63,892 nucleotides of DNA from a virus. Shown here in pieces: positions 19,931-28,547 of the stretch. The stretch's first letter is position 1; each line of letters starts with the position of its first letter. The notes below the pieces were generated by a model that worked only from the letters and a program-made list of their open reading frames with translations, was not told where the DNA came from and ran no database searches. The position numbers were made by a program, and so were the translations under genes. The stretch is from positions 1 through 63,892 of IMG/VR virus record IMGVR_UViG_3300009514_000024. One strand, given 5' to 3'.

Positions 19931-20296
19931 ATGACCAAAAAAACCAGTAAGCTAAAGCGGGTGACAAAAAAGGCCACCAGAGCATTTGTAAAGATCAAAA
20001 TAGCCACCAATGAACAATGGATGCTCAATAGCTTACTGAAAATTTATGAGTACCAAACGGCCTCTGAGAAGGCAATAGGAGAAACCTACTTCACCAACGG
20101 AGTAGGCTTTTCTGGTCTGGATTCACGAATATTATCTTCACTGGCCCAACAATACAAGAGCCATAAGTGGATGTCATTAAAACAAAAAGCGATTGCTTTT
20201 AAACTCATGCCGAAGTATTATCAACAAATAATTAATATTTCTGATAAAGTTAAATTGGAAAAACTAGTAAGGGAATCAAATGAACACACAGTTTAA
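19931..20296 (+). CDS. Hypothetical basic protein (121 aa)
   Basis: Not recognised. Lys/Arg-rich N-terminus. I start it at the ATG at 19931; a GTG 9 nt earlier is possible. It overlaps the methyltransferase start by 17 nt. Confidence 0.6.
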   Translation: MTKKTSKLKRVTKKATRAFVKIKIATNEQWMLNSLLKIYEYQTASEKAIGETYFTNGVGFSGLDSRILSSLAQQYKSHKWMSLKQKAIAFKLMPKYYQQIINISDKVKLEKLVRESNEHTV

Positions 20297-21695
20297 AAAT
20301 TACTACCCTACCCCTAAAAGTGTAATCCGAAAAATGGTAGGCGAAATTGAACATAAGAAAGAACACGACAGTATAAGGATACTGGAACCCTCCGCAGGGA
20401 AAGGTCACATTCTGGATTACATTTCCGAAAATATGCAATATCGGGATGTAAAATTATTCTGTATAGAACAGGAACCAGAGTTCCAACTGATTCTAAGGGA
20501 AAAAGATTATCATTTCTTAGATAATGATTTCCTGACCTTTTCTCCTGATTGTACTTTTGACTATATCATAATGAACCCGCCCTTTGATAACGGAATTAAA
20601 CACTTTTTGAAGGCTTGGGAAATCGCTTCTGATACTGAAATATGTTGTCTGTTAAATGCTGAAGATATCAATAACCTCAACACAGCACCTAAGAAACTTC
20701 TCAAAAAGATATTAGAAGATAACAATGGTTCTGTAGAGCACCTTGGAGACTGTTTCAGAGACTCTGAAAGGGTTACTGGGGTAAATGTTGCAATGGTGCG
20801 GGTGACTAGGAAAAATCAGTCAGAATATTCCTATGAGTTTACAAAGCATTTTGATCAAGAGAAGAAATTCAGTATCAACGATATAGACAATACTGCAATA
20901 GCGAATCGGGATGTTTTCGGGAACATGGAAATCAGATACAACAAGATTCGAGAGTGTTTCAAACGGCTGATTGAAGTCAAGAAAGAAATGGAGCATTACT
21001 CTAGCGACCTGCTTGATATTAATTTGGTTAATTTATTCGCAAAAGAAAATATGTCTGATATTGAAATATTCAACAATGCCTGTGATTCAATCAGAGAAAA
21101 TGCTTGGAAGAATGTTTTCGACAACACCAAATTGAGAAATGTGGTTACCACCAATATTCAGAAGAAGATTGCAGACCTTCAAAGTAAACAAGGCCACATG
21201 GCTTTCACTGCCAAAAACATGGAAAATATGTACATGGACTTGTTTCAAAACATGAACAATATAATGAAAGATTGTATTGTGGAATCCTTCGACCTTCTGA
21301 CTAAATATTACAAAGAAAACCGTTGTCATGTAGAAGGGTGGAAAACCAATGAACGGTTCTACATTAATAAGAAGTTCATATTACCAATGAGTGTAGATCC
21401 AACATGGTCAAGATTTTCAGATTATGTTCACCTGAATTATGAAAGGGGTAGAGAACTGGTAGATATAGAAAAGGCTATGTGTTTTTTAACAAACCAGAAA
21501 ATCGAAGATATTGAAACCATAGATGCTATTTTCCATAACAAGAAAGTGACAGAATATGGTAAATGGTATGACAGTACATTCTTTGAGTTTAAGGCTTTTA
21601 AGAAAGGTACAATGCACTTTAAATTCAAATCAGAAGAACTCTGGGCCAAATTTAATGTAACGGCTTGTGAAGGGAAAAACTGGATAGGCTTTTAA
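20280..21695 (+). CDS. SAM-dependent DNA adenine methyltransferase-like protein with DUF4942-type tail
   Basis: 471 residues. YYPTP (8-12), the SAM-binding motif LEPSAGKG (35-42) and catalytic NPPF (99-102) mark a class I N6-adenine methyltransferase. The C-terminal half, with NERFYINKKFILPM and long helices, fits the DUF4942-type extension found on plasmid and phage methyltransferases. It has no restriction partner and likely protects phage DNA or acts epigenetically. It is in the early plus-strand operon, as expected for antirestriction. Confidence 0.75.
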   Translation: MNTQFKNYYPTPKSVIRKMVGEIEHKKEHDSIRILEPSAGKGHILDYISENMQYRDVKLFCIEQEPEFQLILREKDYHFLDNDFLTFSPDCTFDYIIMNPPFDNGIKHFLKAWEIASDTEICCLLNAEDINNLNTAPKKLLKKILEDNNGSVEHLGDCFRDSERVTGVNVAMVRVTRKNQSEYSYEFTKHFDQEKKFSINDIDNTAIANRDVFGNMEIRYNKIRECFKRLIEVKKEMEHYSSDLLDINLVNLFAKENMSDIEIFNNACDSIRENAWKNVFDNTKLRNVVTTNIQKKIADLQSKQGHMAFTAKNMENMYMDLFQNMNNIMKDCIVESFDLLTKYYKENRCHVEGWKTNERFYINKKFILPMSVDPTWSRFSDYVHLNYERGRELVDIEKAMCFLTNQKIEDIETIDAIFHNKKVTEYGKWYDSTFFEFKAFKKGTMHFKFKSEELWAKFNVTACEGKNWIGF

Positions 21696-21708
21696 TAAGG
21701 AGTAGAAA

Positions 21709-21933
21709 ATGGTAAAGGTGATTAAAGAAGTTGAAGTCGAGACTAAGACCCCACTAGAAATCGAAGAAATGTATGCAAATTTAACCCGCCTGAAAAAAAT
21801 AAATGTTCTGTGGGAAGCGTTAGATTTCATGCAACAGTATAATGAAAGAACCAGATTCGATTGTGTAGCAATGGCTATGGGTTATCAGGATATAGAAGGT
21901 CTTGGGAAAGAATATGTTAAAATGGGAGATTAA
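21709..21933 (+). CDS. Hypothetical protein (74 aa)
   Basis: Not recognised. A helical acidic protein with an AAGGAG ribosome binding site. Last gene of this operon; it meets the minus-strand gene end-on with a 4-nt overlap and no visible terminator. Confidence 0.6.
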   Translation: MVKVIKEVEVETKTPLEIEEMYANLTRLKKINVLWEALDFMQQYNERTRFDCVAMAMGYQDIEGLGKEYVKMGD

Positions 21934-22280
21934 ATAAAAAGTTTGTCATACTTTCTAACTATTTCATTCAGATCGTTTTTTTCTGGTTCTAATTTTATAT
22001 CTGATTTTATTTTCCGACCTAAGATATCAACTTCTTTATCAAAGTTATCCCAAAAATCTTCTTCACCTTCTTTTAACGCTTTAGTAAATGTAGTGGTCAG
22101 AGAGATTAATATTTTTGTAATAGCATATAGTTCCCTTGGCTCAACTTCTTTCAAATTTTCGGCCAACGGTTCCCCATTGTTGTCTGTTAAAGTGTATATA
22201 ACCTTATGAACAATTCCCTCTTTCTCTGCATTATAATGCAAAGAAAATTTCAAATCTCTTTCAGGTTTTTCATATTCCAT
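21930..22280 (-). CDS. Hypothetical acidic protein (116 aa)
   Basis: Not recognised. The N-terminal half is beta-rich, the rest helical. Convergent with the plus-strand operon. Confidence 0.6.
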   Translation of the reverse strand: MEYEKPERDLKFSLHYNAEKEGIVHKVIYTLTDNNGEPLAENLKEVEPRELYAITKILISLTTTFTKALKEGEEDFWDNFDKEVDILGRKIKSDIKLEPEKNDLNEIVRKYDKLFI

Positions 22281-22285
22281 ATTAA

Positions 22286-22513
22286 TCAGTCCAATTTGGG
22301 TGCTTTTTCTTTTATCACTTTAAAATCATTTCGAGTATCTACTATTTGATACCACTTCATAAATGTTCCATATCTTATCAGATGTTCAATGACATTACTT
22401 TCACTATGATACCATTTTTTTTCCAATTTATCAAATCCTTCATCACTTCTTATAGAATAATTAGCAGGGCAATACAGTCGATATCTTGGTTTTGGTTTTT
22501 CTTCGTTATTCAT
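22286..22513 (-). CDS. Hypothetical protein (75 aa)
   Basis: Not recognised. Contains RYRLYCPANYSIRSDEGFDK. First gene of a two-gene minus-strand unit, 5 nt before the 116-residue gene. Confidence 0.6.
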   Translation of the reverse strand: MNNEEKPKPRYRLYCPANYSIRSDEGFDKLEKKWYHSESNVIEHLIRYGTFMKWYQIVDTRNDFKVIKEKAPKLD

Positions 22514-22538
22514 AATAATGTTCCGTATAGTTATTTAT

Positions 22539-22586
22539 CTTTTAACATATATTCTTTATTTGAAAAATATTCGGTTTTTTGGTATA
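22539..22586 (-). promoter_or_regulatory. Degenerate bipartite promoter motif
   Basis: The AAGAATATATGTTAAAAG box is well conserved on the minus strand, but the upstream AAAAGTCC is replaced by TATACCAAAAAA. Probably a weakened copy. Confidence 0.4.
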
Positions 22587-22633
22587 AATTTAAAAAATTG
22601 TTAAAAAAGGGCAAAAATTAATCATTTTGTTCC

Positions 22634-22662
22634 TTGAAACTTTAGATTTAAAATGCTAGATT
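22634..22662 (+). promoter_or_regulatory. Sigma-70-like promoter
   Basis: TTGAAA, 17 nt, TAGATT with the same AGATTTAAAATGCTAGATT block as the promoter at 19195. It drives the ArdC-like operon. Confidence 0.8.
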
Positions 22663-22699
22663 AATAGTAGATGGTAAAAGACAAAAAAAGGAGAAACGA

Positions 22700-23677
22700 A
22701 TGACTAAAAAAATTAAAAAGAAATTTGAAAAAAAAGACCCATATGAAGTTATCACAAATCGGATAATCGAAATTATGGAAAAGGGTAACGTTCCTTGGAA
22801 AAAAACTTGGCAGGGGGGTTCAAATCTACCTGCAAATCTGGTATCTTTCCGAAAGGATAAAACAACCTACTCAGGATTGAATGTTTTTACTCTTTCTTCA
22901 ATGGGTTATTCTTCCCGCTTCTGGTTGACTTTTAAACAGGGCCAAGATTTGGGTGGAATGGTTAAGAAAGGAGAAAAAGGTTTCCCTGTTGTCTATTTCA
23001 ATCTTTTAGAAAAAGACAAAAAAAACAATGAAGGAAAAACAATCAAAGATGCAAACGGAGAAAATGTAAAAACAAAAATTCCTCTGCTCCGTTATCATAC
23101 AGTTTTTAACACCGAACAGTTTACGGGAATTGAGGTTCCTGAACTGGAAGTTAAAGAACCGATTGTTTTTAATCCGATTGAGTCTGCCGAAAAGATTGTT
23201 AAAGGTTATATTGGAAAACCCGAAATCAAACATGGCGGGGAACGAGCTTGTTATTCTCCTATGCAGGATATTGTCAAGATGCCACCAAAAGAATGTTTTG
23301 TTGGTGAGGAAGAATATTACTCAACTCTTTTCCATGAACTGGTTCACTCTACTGGACATAAAAATCGTTTGAATCGGGAAGAAATACAGAACTTTCACTT
23401 CTTCGGTGATGAAAACTATTCTAAAGAAGAACTCACTGCGGAAATGGGAGCTACCTTTCTTATCTCTGAAGCAGGGATATCAACGGAAGCAACCATGAAA
23501 AACTCAGTAGCTTACCTTCAGAACTGGATAAACGCTCTGAGGAACGATAAGACTCTGATTGTTCGGGCCAGTACGCTTGCTAAGAAAGCAGTGAATAAAA
23601 TACTTGGAGTTAAAGAAAAAGATTACTCCAAAGAAAACGAATCAGTCAAAAAAAAGAAACTTGAAACTGTTTCTTGA
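22700..23677 (+). CDS. ardC: ArdC-like antirestriction protein
   Basis: 325 residues. The N-terminal ssDNA-binding-like domain has VPWKKTW (31-37) and the NVFTL..MGY.S..WLTFKQ block. The C-terminal metallopeptidase-like domain has HELVHSTGH (212-220) with a distal Glu in EELTAEMGA. This is the plasmid ArdC architecture, which protects incoming DNA from type I and II restriction. Strong early promoter and ribosome binding site (AAAAGGAGAAACG). The length matches the family. Confidence 0.85.
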   Translation: MTKKIKKKFEKKDPYEVITNRIIEIMEKGNVPWKKTWQGGSNLPANLVSFRKDKTTYSGLNVFTLSSMGYSSRFWLTFKQGQDLGGMVKKGEKGFPVVYFNLLEKDKKNNEGKTIKDANGENVKTKIPLLRYHTVFNTEQFTGIEVPELEVKEPIVFNPIESAEKIVKGYIGKPEIKHGGERACYSPMQDIVKMPPKECFVGEEEYYSTLFHELVHSTGHKNRLNREEIQNFHFFGDENYSKEELTAEMGATFLISEAGISTEATMKNSVAYLQNWINALRNDKTLIVRASTLAKKAVNKILGVKEKDYSKENESVKKKKLETVS

Positions 23678-23735
23678 TTTTAAACTTTAACTTGAGAAGG
23701 CTATTAATTAGTCTTCTCTTTTTATAAGGCAAAAC

Positions 23736-23957
23736 ATGGCAAGAAAATCTAACATAACTTCACAGCAGTTAAGGGAAAGAGCAACAGAACTGATTGAAGA
23801 AGAACATATCATTGTTAAAAAATGTGCAGAATATCTAAAACGACCATTTGAAGAAATCAAATATACTAATATGCTTTTTGAACAAGTTGTGGATGCTTTA
23901 AAGAATGGAATACCTACCAAAAATGAACCCGAAGCAGTAGAAAATGAAAAATTTTAA
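23736..23957 (+). CDS. Hypothetical protein (73 aa)
   Basis: Not recognised. A helical, charged protein following the ArdC gene. Overlaps the next gene by 14 nt. Confidence 0.6.
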   Translation: MARKSNITSQQLRERATELIEEEHIIVKKCAEYLKRPFEEIKYTNMLFEQVVDALKNGIPTKNEPEAVENEKF

Positions 23958-24153
23958 AGCAGGAAGAATATATTTTACAAACAATGCTAAACTAATCCTA
24001 TATGACAGTGAAACAGAAGAAGAGGTGGTTTGCTATGAACTTAAAAATAATGATGCATTCTCTTTCAGCACAATAGAAGAAATCGTAAAAAAAGATCATG
24101 GCTATCGGATTGTTAATTTAAAAAAAGTAGGGGATACTTGGATGATAATTTAA
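23944..24153 (+). CDS. Hypothetical protein (69 aa)
   Basis: Not recognised. A beta-strand-rich small protein (RIYFTNNAKLILYDSETEEE). It overlaps both neighbours, so the three genes form a tight chain. Confidence 0.6.
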   Translation: MKNFKAGRIYFTNNAKLILYDSETEEEVVCYELKNNDAFSFSTIEEIVKKDHGYRIVNLKKVGDTWMII

Positions 24154-24440
24154 TTAAACAAACTGTTATGATATACCTGCTTATACTTATACTTATACTA
24201 GTATCCGTTATCATGGGTAAAGATTTCCATATTGATACTGTGTTTATACCCACATTCGCCAAGGGAGTGGTTACGGACTCATTTCTGGTTACTAGATTTG
24301 ATACCTTTAATCTGGCTAAACCTGTCAGAGTAATTGATACAGTAGGATCTTTTGGTGGATCTAAAATAATCAGGCGGGAAAGAACTGTAATATATCATGA
24401 TACTTTAACAAGATTCGATACCACTTTTTTTAACAATTAG
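24138..24440 (+). CDS. Hypothetical membrane-anchored protein (100 aa)
   Basis: A hydrophobic helix at about residues 10-26 (VMIYLLILILILVSVIMG), then a soluble tail with repeated Asp-Thr and Arg-Phe-Asp. Probably exported with its N-terminus in the membrane. Function unknown. Confidence 0.6.
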   Translation: MDDNLIKQTVMIYLLILILILVSVIMGKDFHIDTVFIPTFAKGVVTDSFLVTRFDTFNLAKPVRVIDTVGSFGGSKIIRRERTVIYHDTLTRFDTTFFNN

Positions 24441-24452
24441 GAGAAATCAGAA

Positions 24453-24866
24453 ATGGCAAAACAAAACTCAAAAGAATACAAAGGGTATTCCTTATCAAAA
24501 AAATACCCCGAAATGTCAAAAATGATTATTGATCAACCTTTAATAACTTATGGTCAATATGTTGAAAAGGTCGGAAAACGGAAAGCCAAAGAAGCATCTG
24601 TTTTCAATTCCGTAAGACTCCGACATAGGAAACAGGGACTAGAAACAAGTACTATCTCCAAAACCTTTAAAAAAAAGATGTATGAACTGATAAGTAAAAC
24701 TAAAAATTTGAATGACTTGTCTAGTTCAGAAGAAATATTTAACTTCATCAAAGATGAAATTTTGGAGCCAATAAACAAAAACCAGAAGGGATTCAAGTTT
24801 GAATGCGTACCTGAAGGTTTTTCTCAAGACGTTACCTTGAGATTGGAAATGCATTCTGCACGATAA
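24453..24866 (+). CDS. Hypothetical basic protein (137 aa)
   Basis: Not recognised. A Lys-rich helical protein with no known motif. Good ribosome binding site (TTAGGAGAA). Confidence 0.6.
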   Translation: MAKQNSKEYKGYSLSKKYPEMSKMIIDQPLITYGQYVEKVGKRKAKEASVFNSVRLRHRKQGLETSTISKTFKKKMYELISKTKNLNDLSSSEEIFNFIKDEILEPINKNQKGFKFECVPEGFSQDVTLRLEMHSAR

Positions 24867-24895
24867 CAGAAACTTTCATTTAACAAGGAGTAGTT

Positions 24896-25303
24896 ATGAC
24901 AACTGCAACCCAAACAACATCCCGAACCTCTTTTGGTCAGATCCAAAGAGCTTTGGAGCCACAGGGAAAATTCCACTTTGAACAGAATAAAGACACCCTC
25001 TTTATCACCAGACAAATTGGTGGAAAGATGATAACTTGTTCTCTGTCAAAGCAGGAAAACAAATCCAAACTGGAATTGAATTTTGATTATCAAGGTCAAT
25101 CTTCAATCTCATATCTCGATTTGAGAAAACCAGAACGGAAGGTCACCAGAAACAAAGGCACATGGCAGATATTTTTTGAAGCCTTTAAAAGATCCGAAGT
25201 GATGCACCATATTGACCTGCATTCTATTGTGATCAATTCAAACTGTCGAAAATACACCAAACGCAAAAAAGAGAAGTTCCTTTCAGAACTTATTGGCGTT
25301 TAG
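24896..25303 (+). CDS. Hypothetical protein (135 aa)
   Basis: Not recognised. Beta-rich with a basic C-terminus. Last gene of the plus-strand module, directly before the strong terminator. Confidence 0.6.
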   Translation: MTTATQTTSRTSFGQIQRALEPQGKFHFEQNKDTLFITRQIGGKMITCSLSKQENKSKLELNFDYQGQSSISYLDLRKPERKVTRNKGTWQIFFEAFKRSEVMHHIDLHSIVINSNCRKYTKRKKEKFLSELIGV

Positions 25304-25330
25304 TATAAAACAGATAACCTGTCAATAATT

Positions 25331-25357
25331 AAAAGGAGCCATTTTTGGCTCCTTTTT
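25331..25357. terminator. Bidirectional rho-independent terminator
   Basis: The stem AAAGGAGCCA/TGGCTCCTTT with a T-rich loop is followed by T7 on the plus strand and preceded by A4 for the minus strand. It closes the plus-strand module and insulates it from the convergent minus-strand genes. Confidence 0.85.
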
Positions 25358-25402
25358 TTATGTTACCAGATTCATTTTCAAACGATTTCTGGCCTTATCT
25401 TT

Positions 25403-25777
25403 TTAGGTGGCGGTCTGGGTGTTGTCTGACAGAATTTGAGGCTTTATGGTGCCTAATAGGCGTTTCTTGATGGCTTTTATTAGTGTACCGTAGTGAAACT
25501 TCCCATCCATGTCGTGAAACCTGTTTCTTTTAATCCAATCGCACCTGATGAATATCCGTTTTCCGTCTGGATTGTGCTTAGATTTCTTGGTAAATCTGAT
25601 ATCAAAAGATACCCCAGAGGGTATTTCACCAAAGGTTTTAAGTAACTGGGTTTCAATCAGCTTTTTTTTGGCTCCGTATTCCATAGCAGAAACATCTAGA
25701 ACAATTAGACGTTTTCTTAACACCTTATTTTTATTAAATGTTGTTTTGCTGGTAGCAACCTTATTAAGATCAACCAT
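25403..25777 (-). CDS. Hypothetical basic protein (124 aa)
   Basis: Not recognised. Lys/Arg-rich with an RLIVLDVSAMEYG segment. It is 3 nt after the upstream gene, so co-expressed. Confidence 0.6.
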   Translation of the reverse strand: MVDLNKVATSKTTFNKNKVLRKRLIVLDVSAMEYGAKKKLIETQLLKTFGEIPSGVSFDIRFTKKSKHNPDGKRIFIRCDWIKRNRFHDMDGKFHYGTLIKAIKKRLLGTIKPQILSDNTQTAT

Positions 25778-25780
25778 ATC

Positions 25781-26218
25781 TTAATCTCCTTTTTTACTAT
25801 CTAAATCATCCTTAGTAAAGACTCCAAGTTCATTTAGAGCATCATCCAAATTGCTCTTTGTATATAATTCGTCTAGCTCTTTCTGTAAAGCCGTTGATTG
25901 AGGTTTCGGTTCGATAGATTTTCTGCCTTCTTCCTCAAGTTCCGTCTGTTCCTGTTTTTCCATTGCGGGTTTAAGAATAAAGGAAACATAACAGGCCATT
26001 ATGAATTGTCTAAATCCTAGATTCATTATCATATCTTTTTTCTCTTTTACACTCTTAATATAAATCTCGAAAAGAATTTCTTCATATTCTTCAGAGAACT
26101 CTGTTAGCTTTTCATACCCACCTTCAGAGTTTAATAGTTTGTTTATGAACAAAAGAAACTCTATCTGACTAGAATCTTCCAGTTTATCCCATACACTCTC
26201 ATAGTTTATTTCTTCCAT
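25781..26218 (-). CDS. Hypothetical acidic protein (145 aa)
   Basis: Not recognised. Strongly acidic and helical, with a short hydrophobic patch (FIMACYVSFIL). A TATAAATA box lies 28 nt upstream, so this two-gene unit is probably late. Confidence 0.6.
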   Translation of the reverse strand: MEEINYESVWDKLEDSSQIEFLLFINKLLNSEGGYEKLTEFSEEYEEILFEIYIKSVKEKKDMIMNLGFRQFIMACYVSFILKPAMEKQEQTELEEEGRKSIEPKPQSTALQKELDELYTKSNLDDALNELGVFTKDDLDSKKGD

Positions 26219-26245
26219 TTTACCTCTATAGTTTTTTCTACATTT

Positions 26246-26253
26246 TATTTATA
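26246..26253 (-). promoter_or_regulatory. T4-type late promoter box TATAAATA
   Basis: Minus-strand TATAAATA 28 nt before the 145-residue gene. Confidence 0.6.
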
Positions 26254-26301
26254 CCTTTTTTCTGAATATACGTTTTTAGAGTTTGAAAAAAAGTTTTTTA
26301 T

Positions 26302-26568
26302 TTACTTTTTATAACGCCTGATACATTCTAAGAGAGAAACGCAAAGAATAATATTCACCCCGAAATTAGCCAAAAAGGGATAAGAAATCGAATCTTGGTA
26401 TAGGGTATAAATGAAAAATAAAATTTCTCCTGTCAACCACCATAAAATGAACAAGGTTGATAAACCTTCAACATTTTTCTTTCTTATAACTTCAACCAAT
26501 AACGGTAACCCGCAGGTGGCTAACAAAAAAGTAGCCAGCCATCCCACCAATTCAATTAAGAAGGCCAA
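26302..26568 (-). CDS. PQ-loop/SemiSWEET-like membrane protein
   Basis: 88 residues with three hydrophobic helices. GWLATFLLATCGLPLLVEVI, then EGLSTLFILWWLTGEILF, match the single-repeat MtN3/SWEET pattern (GW.A..L...CGLP..., G.S..F...W..G). Bacterial SemiSWEETs are of this size and dimerise to move sugars. The proline of the PQ motif is present as GLP. A sugar or small-solute transporter role in phage infection is inferred. Confidence 0.65.
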   Translation of the reverse strand: MAFLIELVGWLATFLLATCGLPLLVEVIRKKNVEGLSTLFILWWLTGEILFFIYTLYQDSISYPFLANFGVNIILCVSLLECIRRYKK

Positions 26569-26777
26569 TGGTGCGTATCTTCCTCGATCTTATCAATAAA
26601 AGACAGAATCACATTAAGTACTTCAATCTGTGCGTTTTTAATGGTCAGCATATTCTTTCTCACTGGGGGAGAGAAAACCTTCCCTTCTGGGCCATGTGTT
26701 GGTATTGGTTTTTCTGAAATATTAGCTACAATTCTGTTTGTATAATTTTTAATTGCAGTTACACTATCGCTTTTCAT
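26556..26777 (-). CDS. Hypothetical protein (73 aa)
   Basis: Not recognised. Its end overlaps the SemiSWEET-like gene by 13 nt. Located directly downstream of the vWA gene. Confidence 0.6.
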   Translation of the reverse strand: MKSDSVTAIKNYTNRIVANISEKPIPTHGPEGKVFSPPVRKNMLTIKNAQIEVLNVILSFIDKIEEDTHHWPS

Positions 26778-26794
26778 TGTTTACTCCTTCATGA

Positions 26795-28168
26795 TTAATG
26801 TTCTTCAAATCTATTTAGTCTGGCAACAAAACCCCAATCACAAGGAGGTTGCAGGCTTTCATCTTTTCCATGTAATAACCACAGAACTTTTCCCCTTATA
26901 GGTCTAGTTGGTTCAGGTGCTTGGCCATCTGTAAAAATCACAATTCCATCCGATTTGTTTTCATTAGCATAATTAATAATACATTGAAAATTGGTTCCAC
27001 CTCGACCCAAGATTCCAAACTCTGTTTTAGCTTTATTGAACTTAGTTTCAACTAGTTTAATCTCAGTATCAAAAAGGATAAAAGTTATTTCTGCATGTTT
27101 ACAAGTGTTGTTAATAACGGCTAATCCTTCGGATAAATCTTCTTCGCTCATAGACATGGAAGAATCTATTGCAAATATAATTTTTGTATCAAACTCCCTT
27201 CTATATCCTGGAACTGCAAACTCATGTCTACGGTTCATCTTCATTCTTGACGGGTATGATTTTCTAGACATAACAGAACGAGCAAACCTGCGTACTACTT
27301 CTTTCCAACTTATCTTAGGAGTATTTGCAGAAAATATTTTCTCAATATAGTTCTTTGTCATGTTACCCCATAACTCAGATTGAGATTTTATTTTCCGTAT
27401 CATTTCTTTTATTTCAGCATCCATCATATCGTTTCCACCCCAATCTTTGTTACTAGTAGAATTGGGGTTGAAATAATCTTTCATAGCTTCATTTGAATTA
27501 TCAAATTTTTGAAATCCATCAGAATCATTATTACCATCTTGACTGTCTTTCTCAGAAGTTTCAGAACCACTATTAGATTCTTGTTCCTCAGAACCATTTT
27601 TCTCATTTTGCTCACCTTGTCGGTTTAATGCTTCTCGAATAGCCTGTTCTTTTTCTTCTTTAGACATAGAGTTCCAAATCTTGTTGATTTCTTCATTAGT
27701 TTCGTCTTGTTTTTCCATAAGTTTTCTGAAATAATTCTCAAAAAAACTGTCTATAGGTAAACCAAATTCTTCAGGTTTTGGATAAAAATCTTCCATACCT
27801 TCTATATTTAATAATGGCCCTAAAGACATCGGAGCAACCACCAACGAACTAGACAAAGAAGCTATGTTATAAGGCTTACACAATCTTGTAGTGGGATGTC
27901 TTAACAATACTTTAAAACACTCTTGCACCATCACACATTCTAATCTTTCTCTTGACAGAGAATTAATGAAGTATGGGTTAAACTTAATAACAGGTGGATT
28001 TGTTCGGCAATCTATTCCCAAGGTGTGTTGTTCCTTCATGGGGATCTTTTTAAACATAGTAAAAGCCTTTAAAAGTAAAGGTTCGTGTACAAACCAATCA
28101 AAAGTGATGGAGTCCATTTTTCTGATTGCTGTTTTGATGCTTTTATTTGTTTCTTCTGAAAATGCCAT
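26795..28168 (-). CDS. vWA-like protein with degenerate metallopeptidase domain
   Basis: 457 residues. The N-terminal domain matches the putative metallopeptidase domain that precedes some vWA domains, but the expected HExxH helix reads QECFKVLLRH (82-91), so the zinc site is lost. An acidic, Ser-rich linker follows (EEQESNSGSETSEKD). The C-terminal vWA domain has MIDAS DSSMS and TDG. It pairs with the MoxR-type ATPase gene at 28548, a common MoxR-vWA chaperone set. Confidence 0.8.
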   Translation of the reverse strand: MAFSEETNKSIKTAIRKMDSITFDWFVHEPLLLKAFTMFKKIPMKEQHTLGIDCRTNPPVIKFNPYFINSLSRERLECVMVQECFKVLLRHPTTRLCKPYNIASLSSSLVVAPMSLGPLLNIEGMEDFYPKPEEFGLPIDSFFENYFRKLMEKQDETNEEINKIWNSMSKEEKEQAIREALNRQGEQNEKNGSEEQESNSGSETSEKDSQDGNNDSDGFQKFDNSNEAMKDYFNPNSTSNKDWGGNDMMDAEIKEMIRKIKSQSELWGNMTKNYIEKIFSANTPKISWKEVVRRFARSVMSRKSYPSRMKMNRRHEFAVPGYRREFDTKIIFAIDSSMSMSEEDLSEGLAVINNTCKHAEITFILFDTEIKLVETKFNKAKTEFGILGRGGTNFQCIINYANENKSDGIVIFTDGQAPEPTRPIRGKVLWLLHGKDESLQPPCDWGFVARLNRFEEH

Positions 28169-28216
28169 ATTGAATTTTAAAATTGGAAAAGCCCATGAAA
28201 AACACAGGCTATTCTT

Positions 28217-28489
28217 TTACAGTGCTTTTGCTATTGCGTTATCTTCAAATACTGTTTTATAGAAAGTTCTTGCAAGTTGAGGTTTGTGAATATCTCCGTT
28301 TGCTAATTTATTAACGGCCCTTTCGTACACTCTACTGGCAGTGACTTTTCTTAGCTTGGCAAGTTTTTTCTTACTAATGCCTTGTAAATAGATTCTTTTA
28401 CTTGGTTTAATTGTAAGTTGAAAAACCCACTTATGCCCTCTATCACGAACAGTATAATAAGGATAAACCCTTTCGGTTATTGTGTTCAT
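28217..28489 (-). CDS. Hypothetical basic protein (90 aa)
   Basis: Not recognised. A basic protein between the MoxR and vWA genes, probably co-transcribed with them. Confidence 0.6.
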   Translation of the reverse strand: MNTITERVYPYYTVRDRGHKWVFQLTIKPSKRIYLQGISKKKLAKLRKVTASRVYERAVNKLANGDIHKPQLARTFYKTVFEDNAIAKAL

Positions 28490-28547
28490 CTTTATCGCTC
28501 CATTTGAGGTTGTTTTATCAAAGTTTTTATACAGAACTTCAAAACTG

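Noticed and set aside
23673-23720. A terminator after the ArdC gene
   Set aside because: The sequence AACTTGAGAAGGCTATTAATTAGTCTTCTC has a possible AGAAG/CTTCT stem, but the loop is large and the T-run is short and followed by the next gene's leader.
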